Origin: Streptomyces broussonetiae
GTDB taxonomy: Bacteria; Actinomycetota; Actinomycetes; Streptomycetales; Streptomycetaceae
Assembly (NCBI RefSeq): GCF_009796285.1
Contig: NZ_CP047020.1
Coordinates: forward strand, 310,001 to 374,000
Length of the DNA stretch: 64,000 nt
Direction of reading: 5' to 3'
Shown: positions 46,114 to 54,895 of the stretch, piece by piece
Layout: each line of letters starts with the position of its first letter
Position numbering within the stretch: position 1 is the first letter of the stretch
Notes under the pieces: generated by a model
Databases searched by the model: none
Told to the model about the DNA's origin: nothing
What the model saw: the letters and a program-made list of their open reading frames with translations, nothing else
Position numbers and translations under genes: made by a program

Positions 46114-47529
46114 GTGTGATGCGCCAGAAATCCTGAGGGTTAGTTACTACCCTGTTGGCATGTCGCATTCGGGGCCTTCTGCTGTGGCGATCACCTTGTC
46201 CGAAGCCGAGCGTGCCGAGTTGGTGCGCCGGACGAACATGCCGCACCGGCGCTCGGCTGAGAAGGCCCGCATCATCCTGGCGTGTGCTGACGGCATGTCA
46301 AACGCGCGTGTCGCACGGCTCGTCGGTGTCCAGGCCAAGACGGTCGGCAAGTGGCGTCGGGCATTCGCCGCAGAGCGGATGGCCGGGCTTGAGGACGCCG
46401 GCTGGATCGGCCGGCCGAAGGCCGACCTCATCCTCGACGATGCTGAGCGCAGACAGCTGCAGCAGTGGGCGCGGCAGGCCAAGACCGCCCAGTTCCTCGC
46501 GTTACGGGCCAAGATCGTGCTGCGCTGCGCGGAGGGCGGGACGAACCAGCAGGCCGCGGCCGACCTCGGTATCGACAGGTCGACCGTGGACCGCTGGCGG
46601 GCCCGGTTCATCGCAAAACGCCTCGATGGTCTGCATGACGAGCCGCGCTCGGGCCGGCCGCCTTCGATCCTCCTCGACCAGGTCGAGGAGGTCGTCGTGG
46701 CCACCCTGGAGTCGCTCCCGGGCCAGGACACGCACTGGTCACGGGCCTCGATGGCCCAGCGCACCGGCCTGTCGAAGTCGACGATCGGGCGAATCTGGAA
46801 GCGGTTCGATCTCAAGCCCCACCTGCAGGACTCCTTCAAGCTGTCCACCGATCCGCAGTTCGTCGCCAAGGTCGTCGACGTTGTCGGCCTGTACCACCAC
46901 CCGCCAGAGAAGGCGGTCGTGCTCTGCGTGGACGAGAAGTCCCAGATCCAGGCGCTGGACCGGTCCCAGCCGGTGCTGCCGATGATGCCGGGCATGCCCG
47001 AACGGCGTACCCACGACTATCTGCGGCACGGCATCACCAGCCTGTTCGCCGCCTTCAACATCGCCGACGGCACCGTCATATCGGCACTGCACCGCCGCCA
47101 CCGGGCGATCGAGTTCAAGAAGTTCCTGACCCGGATCGACAAGGCGGTGCCCGCCGGGCTCGACGTGCACCTCGTCTGTGACAACTACGCCACCCACAAC
47201 ACCGCCGAGATCAGGACGTGGCTCGGCAAACACCCCCGCTTCCACGTCCACTTCACCCCCACCGGATCCTCCTGGATGAACCAGGTGGAACGGTGGTTCG
47301 GCCTGCTCACCGACAAACTCATCCGCCGCGGCGTCCACACCTCCGTGAAGGCACTGGAGGACGACATCACCGCATGGATCAACACCTGGAACGAGAACCC
47401 GCGACCCTTCACCTGGACCAAGACCGCCGACGAGATCCTCAAATCCCTCGCCGACTACCTCGCCAAGGTCGGAACCACCGGCCAGAAAACAGAGCAGAAC
47501 TAACCCTCAGGATTTCTGGCGCATCACAC
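46114..47529 (+). mobile_element. IS630-family element, complete, TA target duplication
   Basis: Ends are perfect 32-bp inverted repeats starting GTGTGATGCGCCAGAAATCC; TA occurs at 46112-46113 and 47530-47531. The 1416-bp element has one intact transposase gene. Perfect ends point to a recent insertion. Confidence 0.95.
46160..47503 (+). CDS. IS630-family transposase
   Basis: A 447-residue protein with two N-terminal helix-turn-helix units ([20 protein letters not shown] and [20 protein letters not shown]) and a DDE domain: [32 protein letters not shown] and [20 protein letters not shown] supply Asp, Asp and Glu. Start [23 protein letters not shown]. It catalyses cut-and-paste movement at TA sites. 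Confidence 0.95.
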   Translation: MSHSGPSAVAITLSEAERAELVRRTNMPHRRSAEKARIILACADGMSNARVARLVGVQAKTVGKWRRAFAAERMAGLEDAGWIGRPKADLILDDAERRQLQQWARQAKTAQFLALRAKIVLRCAEGGTNQQAAADLGIDRSTVDRWRARFIAKRLDGLHDEPRSGRPPSILLDQVEEVVVATLESLPGQDTHWSRASMAQRTGLSKSTIGRIWKRFDLKPHLQDSFKLSTDPQFVAKVVDVVGLYHHPPEKAVVLCVDEKSQIQALDRSQPVLPMMPGMPERRTHDYLRHGITSLFAAFNIADGTVISALHRRHRAIEFKKFLTRIDKAVPAGLDVHLVCDNYATHNTAEIRTWLGKHPRFHVHFTPTGSSWMNQVERWFGLLTDKLIRRGVHTSVKALEDDITAWINTWNENPRPFTWTKTADEILKSLADYLAKVGTTGQKTEQN

Positions 47530-47539
47530 TAGAACACAC

Positions 47540-47565
47540 GATCCACAAGTCTTGACGATTACTCC
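47540..47565 (-). repeat. Dispersed ~25-bp motif, copy 3
   Basis: GATCCACAAGTCTTGACGAT then TACTCC; same orientation as the 13784 copy with three or four differences. It starts 9 bases outside the IS630 end and overlaps the stop codon of the following pseudogene. Confidence 0.45.
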
Positions 47566-48055
47566 TTCAATGCGCCGCGGACGGCCAGCGCGAGGCTCTT
47601 CGTCTTCTCCATGCGGGCCTGGTGAAGGGCGCGGTTCTGGGCTGCGGCCTTCTCGCGTCCCTTGCGGCCCTCGCGGCCTTCTCGCGCTCTTGGGCTTCGC
47701 GCCTGGCGGCCCTCTCGCGCTCCCGAGCCGCCCGTTGCTGCTCCTCGACGCGCCGAAGGTGCGCCTGGGCGGCAGCGACGGCCTCTCTTTCTTCTGCCGA
47801 GGCGTCAGGATCCCTGATCAGGTCATCGGCCTGCCAGTACAGCTGGGGGTCGGCTGCTCCTTCAGCCGCTCCACAACATCCCTCCGACGTCGTGCACGCT
47901 CCTGCAGCCAGCGCTCACCGCGCCCCAGCGCCATGCGCAGCCGTGCGTCGTCGGCCGGTGTTGGGCCCGCATCGAGGAGCTGTCGGACGGTCTCTGTTGC
48001 GGGCAGGACTCGCCGTGGATGGTCGCGCAGTGCCCCCGGCCTCCTTGCCCAGCGC
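47559..48055 (-). pseudogene. Coiled-coil protein, frameshifted
   Basis: Reassembled from three frames: LRDHPRRVLPATETVRQLLD and RMALGRGERWLQERARRRRD; then ADPQLYWQADDLIRDPDASA and AHLRRVEEQQRAARERERAA; then KAAAQNRALHQARMEKTKSL ending LKE. Frameshifts are near 47860 and 47680. The long charged helix resembles C-terminal parts of plasmid mobilisation or relaxase-type proteins, but this is uncertain. Confidence 0.5.
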
Positions 48056-48106
48056 GGCTAAGTCCACCGGATCCGGTTCGACGACCGGCCCGGGGGCGGC
48101 AGAACC

Positions 48107-48259
48107 ATGCAGTTCGACACCGAGGTCCCCGGCGAGGGAACCACCTGGGGCAGCCTGGACGACGCAGTTCTCACCTCCGAGAACGTGCTCACTGCTGCTG
48201 AGCCTGTCGTCCTTGCCACGCCCGAGTCCGGGCCTCCCACCCTGCCCACCGCAGGCTGA
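48107..48259 (+). CDS. Acidic small ORF or C-terminal remnant
   Basis: Fifty residues: MQFDTEVPGEGTTWGSLDDA, then VLTSENVLTAAEPVVLATPE. The frame extends upstream as RIRFDDRPGGRT, so it may be the end of a larger, lost gene. No ribosome binding site is clear. Confidence 0.3.
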   Translation: MQFDTEVPGEGTTWGSLDDAVLTSENVLTAAEPVVLATPESGPPTLPTAG

Positions 48260-48329
48260 ACCAGGTCCGCCACCAGCCCCACCGCGACCTGACACACCAT
48301 CAACAACCCACCATCCCGACAAGTTGACA

Positions 48330-48522
48330 ACGCCCTGGTCAGCGCACCGGCCGGCCCCTGACCCCGGTCGATCTTCGCCTGCTTCACCCAGCTGCGCAGC
48401 CCTTCGGCACTGGCCCCGAGCTCCCGGGCCACTTCCGTCGGGGTCCGCCCGGTGGAAAGCACAAGCTCCACCGCGTCCCGCTTTAACTCGGCCGTGTACC
48501 GCTTACCACTGTTGCCACTCAC
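48330..48522 (-). pseudogene. IS3-family OrfA, N-terminal fragment
   Basis: MSGNSGKRYTAELKRDAVEL and PTEVARELGASAEGLRSWVK form a transposase_8 helix-turn-helix. After QAKIDRGQGP the sequence is unrelated. Confidence 0.85.
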
Positions 48523-49070
48523 GATCTGGACTACTTCCTCCGGGACCCAACCGTCCCAGTATCAGGATGTCCAAGATCCGAGGGGGAACATCAGCACCGG
48601 CCGAGAACTGCCGGCACCTGCCGAGCCTGCACACGCCGCCGGATCTGATGAAGGTGCTGGAGGCGAGCATCCGGGCCGCCCGCGGCGACCGCAGCTCGTA
48701 AGCAGTGTGAACGGGTTCGATTCGGCGGCTCGCCGTCGAAAGCCGTCACGCGGACCGGTCGATCTGGTCGATCTGGCTCCTGCCCCGGCCGCTTTCGTTA
48801 TCTGTTGTCAATCAAAGCAGCGGGTCATGACCGAGGATGTCTGTCAGGCACATCAGTACGTCGGCACCGAGCGGTTCGAGTGGGGACTCCCGGGCGAACG
48901 ACGTGTCGTCGCCTTCATCGAGCCTACGAAGGTACGGCACGTCGTCGGCGTCGAACCCCTGCCCCGGGTGCGCCCGGTGCAGTAGAGCCCCGCCCGCGCG
49001 GTCGGGAGACGTACTGGCCACGGGCATGACGCATCGGGCACGGCAGCGCATGGGCCGGCGCCGAAGGCCC
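48523..49070. other. Stretch without clear gene
   Basis: About 550 bp. A frame near 48640-48701 (DLMKVLEASIRAARGDRSS) may be a C-terminal remnant; the rest shows nothing convincing on either strand. Confidence 0.35.
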
Positions 49071-49805
49071 TCAGCACGCCTGCCGCAGGCCCGCGCCGAT
49101 CGCCCGGCCCGCTCGCGTGACGATGTGTGTCAGCCGTCGTAGATCCCGTTCGGGTTCGACCATCGCGCACAGGGCGCCGACGACTTCGCCGCGCGGTGGC
49201 GCCACGGGCACGGCGACGCAGCACACGCCGGGTATCAGTTCCTCGCGGTCCAGGGCGACGCCGTTCTGCTGGATCTCCGCTGCCTGCCGCTTCCAGGAGG
49301 GCGGCAGCGGGCCCGTCAGGAGGGCCTTCGGTCCCGTCGCCACGAGCAGTCTTCCCGCTGCGGTGGTCCACGGCCAGGTCGCGCCGGCTCGCACAGGGGC
49401 CAGTTCGTCGACGATGCCGGGAATCCCCGCGGCCGCCATGGTGCGGCCTTCCCGCAGCACACACAGACAGACGCTCGCACCGGTCGCACCGGCGAGTTGC
49501 CGCAGCGGTTCCTGGGCTGCAGCCCGCAGGCCGGGGTGTGGCTGCCATCCCCGGCCCAGGCGGAACATCCGTGAACCGGTCCGGTAGCACGTGCCGCGGC
49601 GTTCTACGGCACCGAGCGCGACGAGTTGATCCAGCAGCCTGTAGGCGGTCGTCTTGGGCAAGCCGCTGCTCGCGGCCAGTGCGGCCAGACCCGTCTCGTC
49701 CGTGTCCGCCAATGACTCCAGCAGCGCGAACGCCCCTTCGAGAACGCTGCGTCCGGGTAACGGTGGTTCCCCGGCCTTCCGGTCTGCCGACCCCTGTCCA
49801 GCCAT
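49071..49805 (-). CDS. IclR family transcriptional regulator
   Basis: A 244-residue regulator starting MAGQGSADRKAGEPPLPGRS. Winged helix: VLEGAFALLESLADTDETGL, AALAASSGLPKTTAYRLLDQ, LVALGAVERRGTCYRTG. The C-terminal effector domain has WTTAAGRLLVATGP and a Cys-containing VCCVAVPVAPPRGEVVGALC. It is divergent from the radical SAM/LanL operon, so it likely regulates lanthipeptide production; the ligand is unknown. Confidence 0.85.
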   Translation of the reverse strand: MAGQGSADRKAGEPPLPGRSVLEGAFALLESLADTDETGLAALAASSGLPKTTAYRLLDQLVALGAVERRGTCYRTGSRMFRLGRGWQPHPGLRAAAQEPLRQLAGATGASVCLCVLREGRTMAAAGIPGIVDELAPVRAGATWPWTTAAGRLLVATGPKALLTGPLPPSWKRQAAEIQQNGVALDREELIPGVCCVAVPVAPPRGEVVGALCAMVEPERDLRRLTHIVTRAGRAIGAGLRQAC

Positions 49806-50045
49806 GGGGCCAACCCCCTTTCCACTCCGTGAGCGAGTCAAGGCGACGGCGATAGACGAACGCTGTCCGATGGGTAAACCCGCTGGTGAGGGTGCATGTG
49901 GCTGGGAATGTACGGCCGCGCCCGGCGTACCGTTCCGCTCAGCGGAACGCGCCTCGTTCAGCCGTCCTCGGCGCCGCTATGGTCCCTTCGCGAGTCAATT
50001 CCCGTGCCGTTGTGCCAACGGGTATGTGTGGGAGGGGAATATCCG

Positions 50046-51077
50046 ATGAGTGCGCCGAGCGGCCCCACAGATGTCATCTGGGACATGACCTATTCCTGTC
50101 CGCTGCGCTGTGTGCATTGTTATTCGGAGTCTGGTCGGCGGCCGTCTCGACAACTCGACCATGCCGGAATTCTCCGAGTGGCCGATGCGCTGATTTCCCT
50201 GCGGCCTCTGGGTATCGCCCTGACTGGGGGCGAGCCCCTTCTCGTCAAAGGCCTGCTCGACGTCGCAGAGCGCATCGCGGGTGCGGGCATTCCCGTCCTG
50301 CTCTACACCAGCGGCTGGAACGTCGACCAGGCCCTGGCCGCAGACCTCTTGGGCGCCTTCCACCGGATCGCCGTGAGCCTGGACGGTGCCACCGCCGAGG
50401 TGCATGACCGGATCAGGGGCCGCGCGCGGTCCTTCGAGCGCGCGATCAGGACGCTCACCCTCCTCGACGAGGCCTCCCACGACCTCAGTGTACGTGGCCG
50501 CGGGATCGCCGCCTTCGGGATCGACTGCTCGCTGATGCGGAGCAACATCCATCAACTGGAGGCATTCTGCACGGACATCACGCCGCGCTTTCCCGCCATA
50601 CGGCACCTGATCTTCGGCGTGACGGTGCCCTCGGGGCTGGCCAACCGGGCCGGGTTCGCCGAACGCGAGCTCCTCGACGACGACCAGATCCGCGATGTGG
50701 CGAGCCCCGGGCGGCTCGCACACCTGCGCTCCCTCGCTCCGGACACGGTGGACGTCTCCGTCGAGGACAACCGCATGCTGCTCATGCACCCCGACGACCT
50801 CGCCAAGGGGCGGTCGCTGCCGGCTCTGCAGGTGGAGCCGGACGGCGCGGTGCGGGCCATGCCGATCTACGAGGGCACAGTGGGAAACATCCTCGACGAG
50901 GATCCGTCCGTCCTGTGGCGGCGGGCCCTCGCACGGCGCAGCCATCCCTTCGTCGTGGAGACACTGACGCCCGTGCGCACCATGCGGGAATGGGCTCAGG
51001 CCGCGCGGCGCATCGACCAGTACTTCGGCACGGCCGAGGACCGCGCCAGGATCGACAGGCGGCCCGCGTACCACTGA
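50046..51077 (+). CDS. Radical SAM protein of the lanthipeptide locus
   Basis: A 343-residue protein with GGGAGGGGA upstream of its ATG. The CX3CX2C cluster motif is CPLRCVHC (Cys18, Cys22, Cys25), followed by GIALTGGEPLLVKGLL (SAM-binding GGE) and IAVSLDGATAEVHDRIRG. The C-terminal part (ALQVEPDGAVRAMPIYEGTV, GNILDEDPSVLWRR) resembles SPASM proteins in layout, but there are no cysteines there, so auxiliary iron-sulfur clusters are absent. Placed 56 bases before lanL and in the same direction, it presumably modifies the precursor peptide. The reaction cannot be deduced. Confidence 0.85.
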   Translation: MSAPSGPTDVIWDMTYSCPLRCVHCYSESGRRPSRQLDHAGILRVADALISLRPLGIALTGGEPLLVKGLLDVAERIAGAGIPVLLYTSGWNVDQALAADLLGAFHRIAVSLDGATAEVHDRIRGRARSFERAIRTLTLLDEASHDLSVRGRGIAAFGIDCSLMRSNIHQLEAFCTDITPRFPAIRHLIFGVTVPSGLANRAGFAERELLDDDQIRDVASPGRLAHLRSLAPDTVDVSVEDNRMLLMHPDDLAKGRSLPALQVEPDGAVRAMPIYEGTVGNILDEDPSVLWRRALARRSHPFVVETLTPVRTMREWAQAARRIDQYFGTAEDRARIDRRPAYH

Positions 51078-51133
51078 CGCGTTCTCGCCGACCTCTCCCT
51101 CACGCTGCCGGTACCGGATGAAGGGGTGAAACC

Positions 51134-53860
51134 ATGAAAGCGGGCCCCACCGCGGATCGTTCGCTGCTCGTGGACTGCGTCCGTTCCGTTCTCACTCGTC
51201 ATGAATTGAGCGACTGGCAGATCAAGCCAGGTAAATTCTGGTGCCACGTCCGTCTGCCGGATGCGCCGCAGCGCATTCAGGGGTGGAAACTGCACGTTTC
51301 TGCAACGCCCTTGTCCGCCCCGCTCGTTCTGGCCCAGACGGCCGATGTCCTGGCCGCCCATCGCGTGCCGTTCAAATTCGCCGGGACTCTCGCCCGGGTG
51401 GCGGAACTCTGCTCCCGCCGTACGGACCGGGCCAGCGGCGGAAAATTCATCACCGTATATCCGGACGGTCCCTACGACCAGCTGCGCGCGCTCGCGGACG
51501 AACTGCACCTCGCCACCGAGGGTTTGCCGGGGCCCGGCATCCTCTCGGACCAGCCGTACCGGCCCGGCAGCCTGGTGCATTACCGTTTCGGAGCCTTCCA
51601 CGGAGTGCCCATGCTCGGCAACGAGGCGTCGTACGAGGCCATGCTGATGGCACCGGACGGCTCCCTGGACCGGGACCGGCGTGAGGCCTGGTTCTGCCCG
51701 CCGCCGTGGGCGCCGCGCGATCCGTTCACCGGGCAGCGGCCCACATCGCCCAAGCCCGACAGGGCCGCTGCCCGGCCGGTACGCCTCGACGACCGTTACG
51801 TCGTCCGCGAGGTCGTCCGCCACGCCTTCACCGGCGGTGTCTACCGTGCGACGGACGAACGGGACGGCGCCGCCGTCATCGTCAAACAAGCGCGCCCCCA
51901 CACCGGGGCCACAGCGAGCGGGGAGGACGTCCGCGACGCGCGGCGCCACGAGGCGGCGATGCTGGAGCATTTCGCGTCCTTTGGCCGCACACCGCGACCG
52001 GTCGGGCTCTTCGAACAGCAGGGTGATCTGTTCCTCGTCCAAGAGGCGATTGACGGGGTCACCCTCCGCCACTGGGTGACGCAGAACCTCACCTACGAGG
52101 AGGACGGCGGCGACTGGGGCCTGTCCGTGGCGCTCGCCGAGCGGCTGGCCGCCGGCCTGGTCGACCTGGTGGAGCTCGTCCACGACGAGGGCTTCGTCCT
52201 GCGCGATCTCAACCCCAACAATGTGATGGTCACCGAGGACCACGAGCTGCGGCTGATCGATCTCGAACTCCTGGCCCGCCCCGGCGAACGCGTGGTGCAC
52301 GCGCACACACCGGGCTACGCGGCACCCGAGCAGGTCGACGCCCGCTCCGGCGACCGCTGCCTCGATCTCACCGCCGACCTCTACGGCCTCGGCGCCACGC
52401 TGCTGTACCTGGTCACGGGTGTGGACCCGTTACTCGCTCCCGACGACTCGCCCGCGCGGCCCTACCGGCAACAGATCGCCGACCTCCTCGAACCCCTGTG
52501 CCGTGACAACCCCACCGCACATCGTTTCGCACCGCTCATCCTCGCGCTGCTCCACGAGCAGCCCGAACAGCGGCCCGGCCTCGCGGAGGTCCGGAGCACC
52601 CTGAGCGGCCAGTCCCCGCCCGAGTCACGTTCCGTCCTCCCATCGGCGTCGAACGCGCCCACCGGCAGCGAACTCAAACAGCTGACCGACGATGCCCTGG
52701 AGCATCTGCTGGCGACGATGGCCCCCGAGGCCGACCGGCTCTGGCCGCCGTCGTCGTTCGGCGCCACCAGCGATCCCCTCAACGTCCAGCACGGCGCCGC
52801 AGGCCTCCTCGGCGTGCTCACCCGCGCCCTGTGCGCCGAACCCGGACCGCACCTGCGCGAGGCCGTCGGCACGGCCGCCGACTGGATCACCGGCCGCGTC
52901 GGGCGTGAGCCGCGCGCGCTGCCCGGCCTGCACTTCGGCCGCTCCGGTACCACCTGGGCCCTCCTCGACGCCGCCGAGGGCCTCGACAACGACACACTGG
53001 CCGGCGTCGCGGCCGACCTGGCCAGGCGGGTCCCGTTGCGCTGGCCCAACCCTGACATCTGCCATGGCTCAGCCGGGGCCGGTATGACCCAGCTCCGCTT
53101 CTGGGAGGCCACCGGCGACGATGATTTCCTCCGCAGGGCCGACGAGGCCGCCGAGTGCGTGGCCGCCGCGGCCGTCCGCCGGGGCGGACTGCTCCTGTGG
53201 CCCATCCCGCACTCCTGGCCGTCCCACCTCGCCGGGCTCGTGCACTACGGCTTCGCCCACGGCGTCGCGGGCACCGGCGCGTTCCTGCTCGCCGCGGGCC
53301 GGGCCACCGGCACTGAGCGGTATCTGAAGCTTGCGGACGAAGCCGCACGCACGCTCCTGTCGACGGCACGTCACGACGACGGCGCTGCCTACTGGACCGC
53401 CGGGCCCTCGGGCGGGGCACGCAGGACCAACTGGTGCAGCGGCTCCTCCGGGATCGGCACCTTCCTGCTGCGGCTGTCCCAGCACAGCGAGGACGTCCGC
53501 CTGCGCGAGGGTGCCGAGGCGGCCGCCGTCGCGGTCCGCCGTTCCCGCTGGCACGCGGGAACCTCCCACTGCCACGGACTGGCGGGCGACGGCGAGTTCC
53601 TGCTCGACATGGCCGAGGCCTACCGGCAGCCGCGCTACGCCCGCTGGGCCGAGGACCTCGCCCTCACCCTCCACGCCCGCCACACCATCCGCCACGGGCG
53701 CGTGCTCGCCCCGGACGAGACCGGAACGACCGTCACGACCGACTACGGCACCGGCCTCGGCGGTGTACTGGCCTTCCTGCTGCGACTGCGACACGGCGGG
53801 CCCCGCCTGTGGCTGCCCAAGACGTTCACCGGGCCGGACGCACGCGACACGGCCAGGTGA
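51134..53860 (+). CDS. lanL: Class IV lanthionine synthetase LanL
   Basis: A 908-residue three-domain enzyme with GAAGGGG before its ATG. Residues ~1-200: phosphoSer/Thr lyase-type domain with KFITVYPDG and DQPYRPGSLVHYRFGAFHG. Residues ~220-500: Ser/Thr kinase domain with VIVKQARP (Lys), LRDLNPNNVMV (Asp358) and LIDLELL (Asp376). Residues ~560-880: LanC cyclase domain in which Cys768 (NWCSGSSGIG), Cys813 and His814 (SHCHGLAGDGE) form the zinc site. The zinc ligands place it in class IV rather than class III. It phosphorylates and dehydrates Ser/Thr of the precursor and adds Cys to form thioether rings. The precursor gene follows after 39 bases. Confidence 0.93.
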   Translation: MKAGPTADRSLLVDCVRSVLTRHELSDWQIKPGKFWCHVRLPDAPQRIQGWKLHVSATPLSAPLVLAQTADVLAAHRVPFKFAGTLARVAELCSRRTDRASGGKFITVYPDGPYDQLRALADELHLATEGLPGPGILSDQPYRPGSLVHYRFGAFHGVPMLGNEASYEAMLMAPDGSLDRDRREAWFCPPPWAPRDPFTGQRPTSPKPDRAAARPVRLDDRYVVREVVRHAFTGGVYRATDERDGAAVIVKQARPHTGATASGEDVRDARRHEAAMLEHFASFGRTPRPVGLFEQQGDLFLVQEAIDGVTLRHWVTQNLTYEEDGGDWGLSVALAERLAAGLVDLVELVHDEGFVLRDLNPNNVMVTEDHELRLIDLELLARPGERVVHAHTPGYAAPEQVDARSGDRCLDLTADLYGLGATLLYLVTGVDPLLAPDDSPARPYRQQIADLLEPLCRDNPTAHRFAPLILALLHEQPEQRPGLAEVRSTLSGQSPPESRSVLPSASNAPTGSELKQLTDDALEHLLATMAPEADRLWPPSSFGATSDPLNVQHGAAGLLGVLTRALCAEPGPHLREAVGTAADWITGRVGREPRALPGLHFGRSGTTWALLDAAEGLDNDTLAGVAADLARRVPLRWPNPDICHGSAGAGMTQLRFWEATGDDDFLRRADEAAECVAAAAVRRGGLLLWPIPHSWPSHLAGLVHYGFAHGVAGTGAFLLAAGRATGTERYLKLADEAARTLLSTARHDDGAAYWTAGPSGGARRTNWCSGSSGIGTFLLRLSQHSEDVRLREGAEAAAVAVRRSRWHAGTSHCHGLAGDGEFLLDMAEAYRQPRYARWAEDLALTLHARHTIRHGRVLAPDETGTTVTTDYGTGLGGVLAFLLRLRHGGPRLWLPKTFTGPDARDTAR

Positions 53861-53899
53861 ACCAGCACACCGGACCGGACCCGGAGGGAGGTGAGACAG

Positions 53900-54013
53900 A
53901 TGGAGCTTGACGTGACCGCCCTGCAGCACCTGCAGGAGGAAGAGCCCGAGACGGGCCTCTACCCGTGCACGTTCACCTGCCCGTGGACCTCGACGTCCGC
54001 GGAGGCCGAGTAA
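53900..54013 (+). CDS. Lanthipeptide precursor (LanA)
   Basis: A 37-residue peptide, too short to be found by normal gene calling, with GGAGG nine bases before its ATG. The leader MELDVTALQHLQEEEPETG is acidic with a helical LQHLQEEE element; the core LYPCTFTCPWTSTSAEAE has two Cys and six Ser/Thr. Its position directly after lanL, the leader/core layout and the hairpin behind it make precursor identity likely. No protease or transporter gene is adjacent. The order of Cys before most Thr/Ser is unusual, so the ring pattern is open. Confidence 0.85.
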   Translation: MELDVTALQHLQEEEPETGLYPCTFTCPWTSTSAEAE

Positions 54014-54038
54014 GCACACCGCACGGCCGGCGAGCGGC

Positions 54039-54072
54039 GGCCCTCTCCCAGGAGATCTCTCGGGAGGGGGCC
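54039..54072 (+). terminator. Terminator of the lanthipeptide operon
   Basis: GGCCCTCTCCC (54039-54049) pairs with GGGAGGGGGCC (54062-54072), all 11 positions paired including one T-G, 25 bases after the precursor stop. Confidence 0.75.
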
Positions 54073-54133
54073 GACCCGCGCCTGGGCGCAGGCTGCCCGC
54101 AGTGGTCATCACCGTCATCGCGACGCCGGATGC

Positions 54134-54660
54134 TCACCCCTGGAGATGCGCGTCCACGGTCGCCAGCGCCGCCGCCATGATGCTCAGCGCGGCGCGAGCA
54201 GGGGGCCCGTAGCGGTAGCCGCGGGTGGCAGCGCAGGCCGGGATGTCGAAGCTGGTCACCGCGAGCCCGTGCAGGGCCTCGGTGCCGAAGTCCGGGCTGT
54301 GGCGACGCCAGCGGCTCAAGATCTCCCAGCGGTAGAGCAGCGCGGTGCCGTAGCCGCTGCGTGACGGGGCGAGCAGGGCCGCGCCAAGGTCCAGGTCCGC
54401 CAGGGCGCGGGCGAGTTGCTTGTGCCCGTAACGGTGCCGGTCGACGACCTCGCACAGCATGACGACGTCGACGCGGTCGGCGGCGCCCCTGATCCGCTCG
54501 GCGAGCTGCGGGCAGCGGTCTTCGGGGTTGCCGTCCCCGAAGGCACTGGTCGTGCCGTCTCCAGGAACGAAGTCAGTTCGGCGTTGCAACGGGCCGGGTT
54601 CTCCGCGTTCGGATTCATCGCGGCCTCGGGCACCGTGGTGGTGCGCCCATCGGGCAAGAT
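54134..54660 (-). pseudogene. Endonuclease/exonuclease/phosphatase family remnant
   Basis: Reads GDGNPEDRCPQLAERIRGAA, VDVVMLCEVVDRHRYGHKQL, LLAPSRSGYGTALLYRWEIL and TEALHGLAVTSFDIPA, the N-terminal half of EEP-type enzymes with the metal-binding Glu in CEVVD. Afterwards an out-of-place RGYRYGPPARA and a stop indicate an internal deletion; the catalytic His region is missing. The 5' end (MNPNAENPARCNAELTSFLE) lies in another frame. Confidence 0.6.
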
Positions 54661-54895
54661 GAGACGGGTGCAGGCGCTCAGCCGGCGAGCGCGCCCCGGT
54701 CCTCCGCCGCTCCCGCGCCTCCTGTCCCGCCCACTTCGCGCACGCCTGGAGCAACGCGGGCCTCGCGAGGCGAAGCGGCCCTGCGCTCGGTTCCCAGCCG
54801 GCCGAACTCCCGCAGGGTGTCCAGGCAGGTGCCGGTGTGGCCCTGCCGTCCCTCGTGCGCGAGGGGCGGCGGGGCCAACCGGGTGCCGGATAGGG

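Noticed and set aside
48452..48985. 177-codon plus-strand frame
   Set aside because: No ribosome binding site, mixed composition and it starts antisense within an IS3 fragment; no protein pattern recognised.
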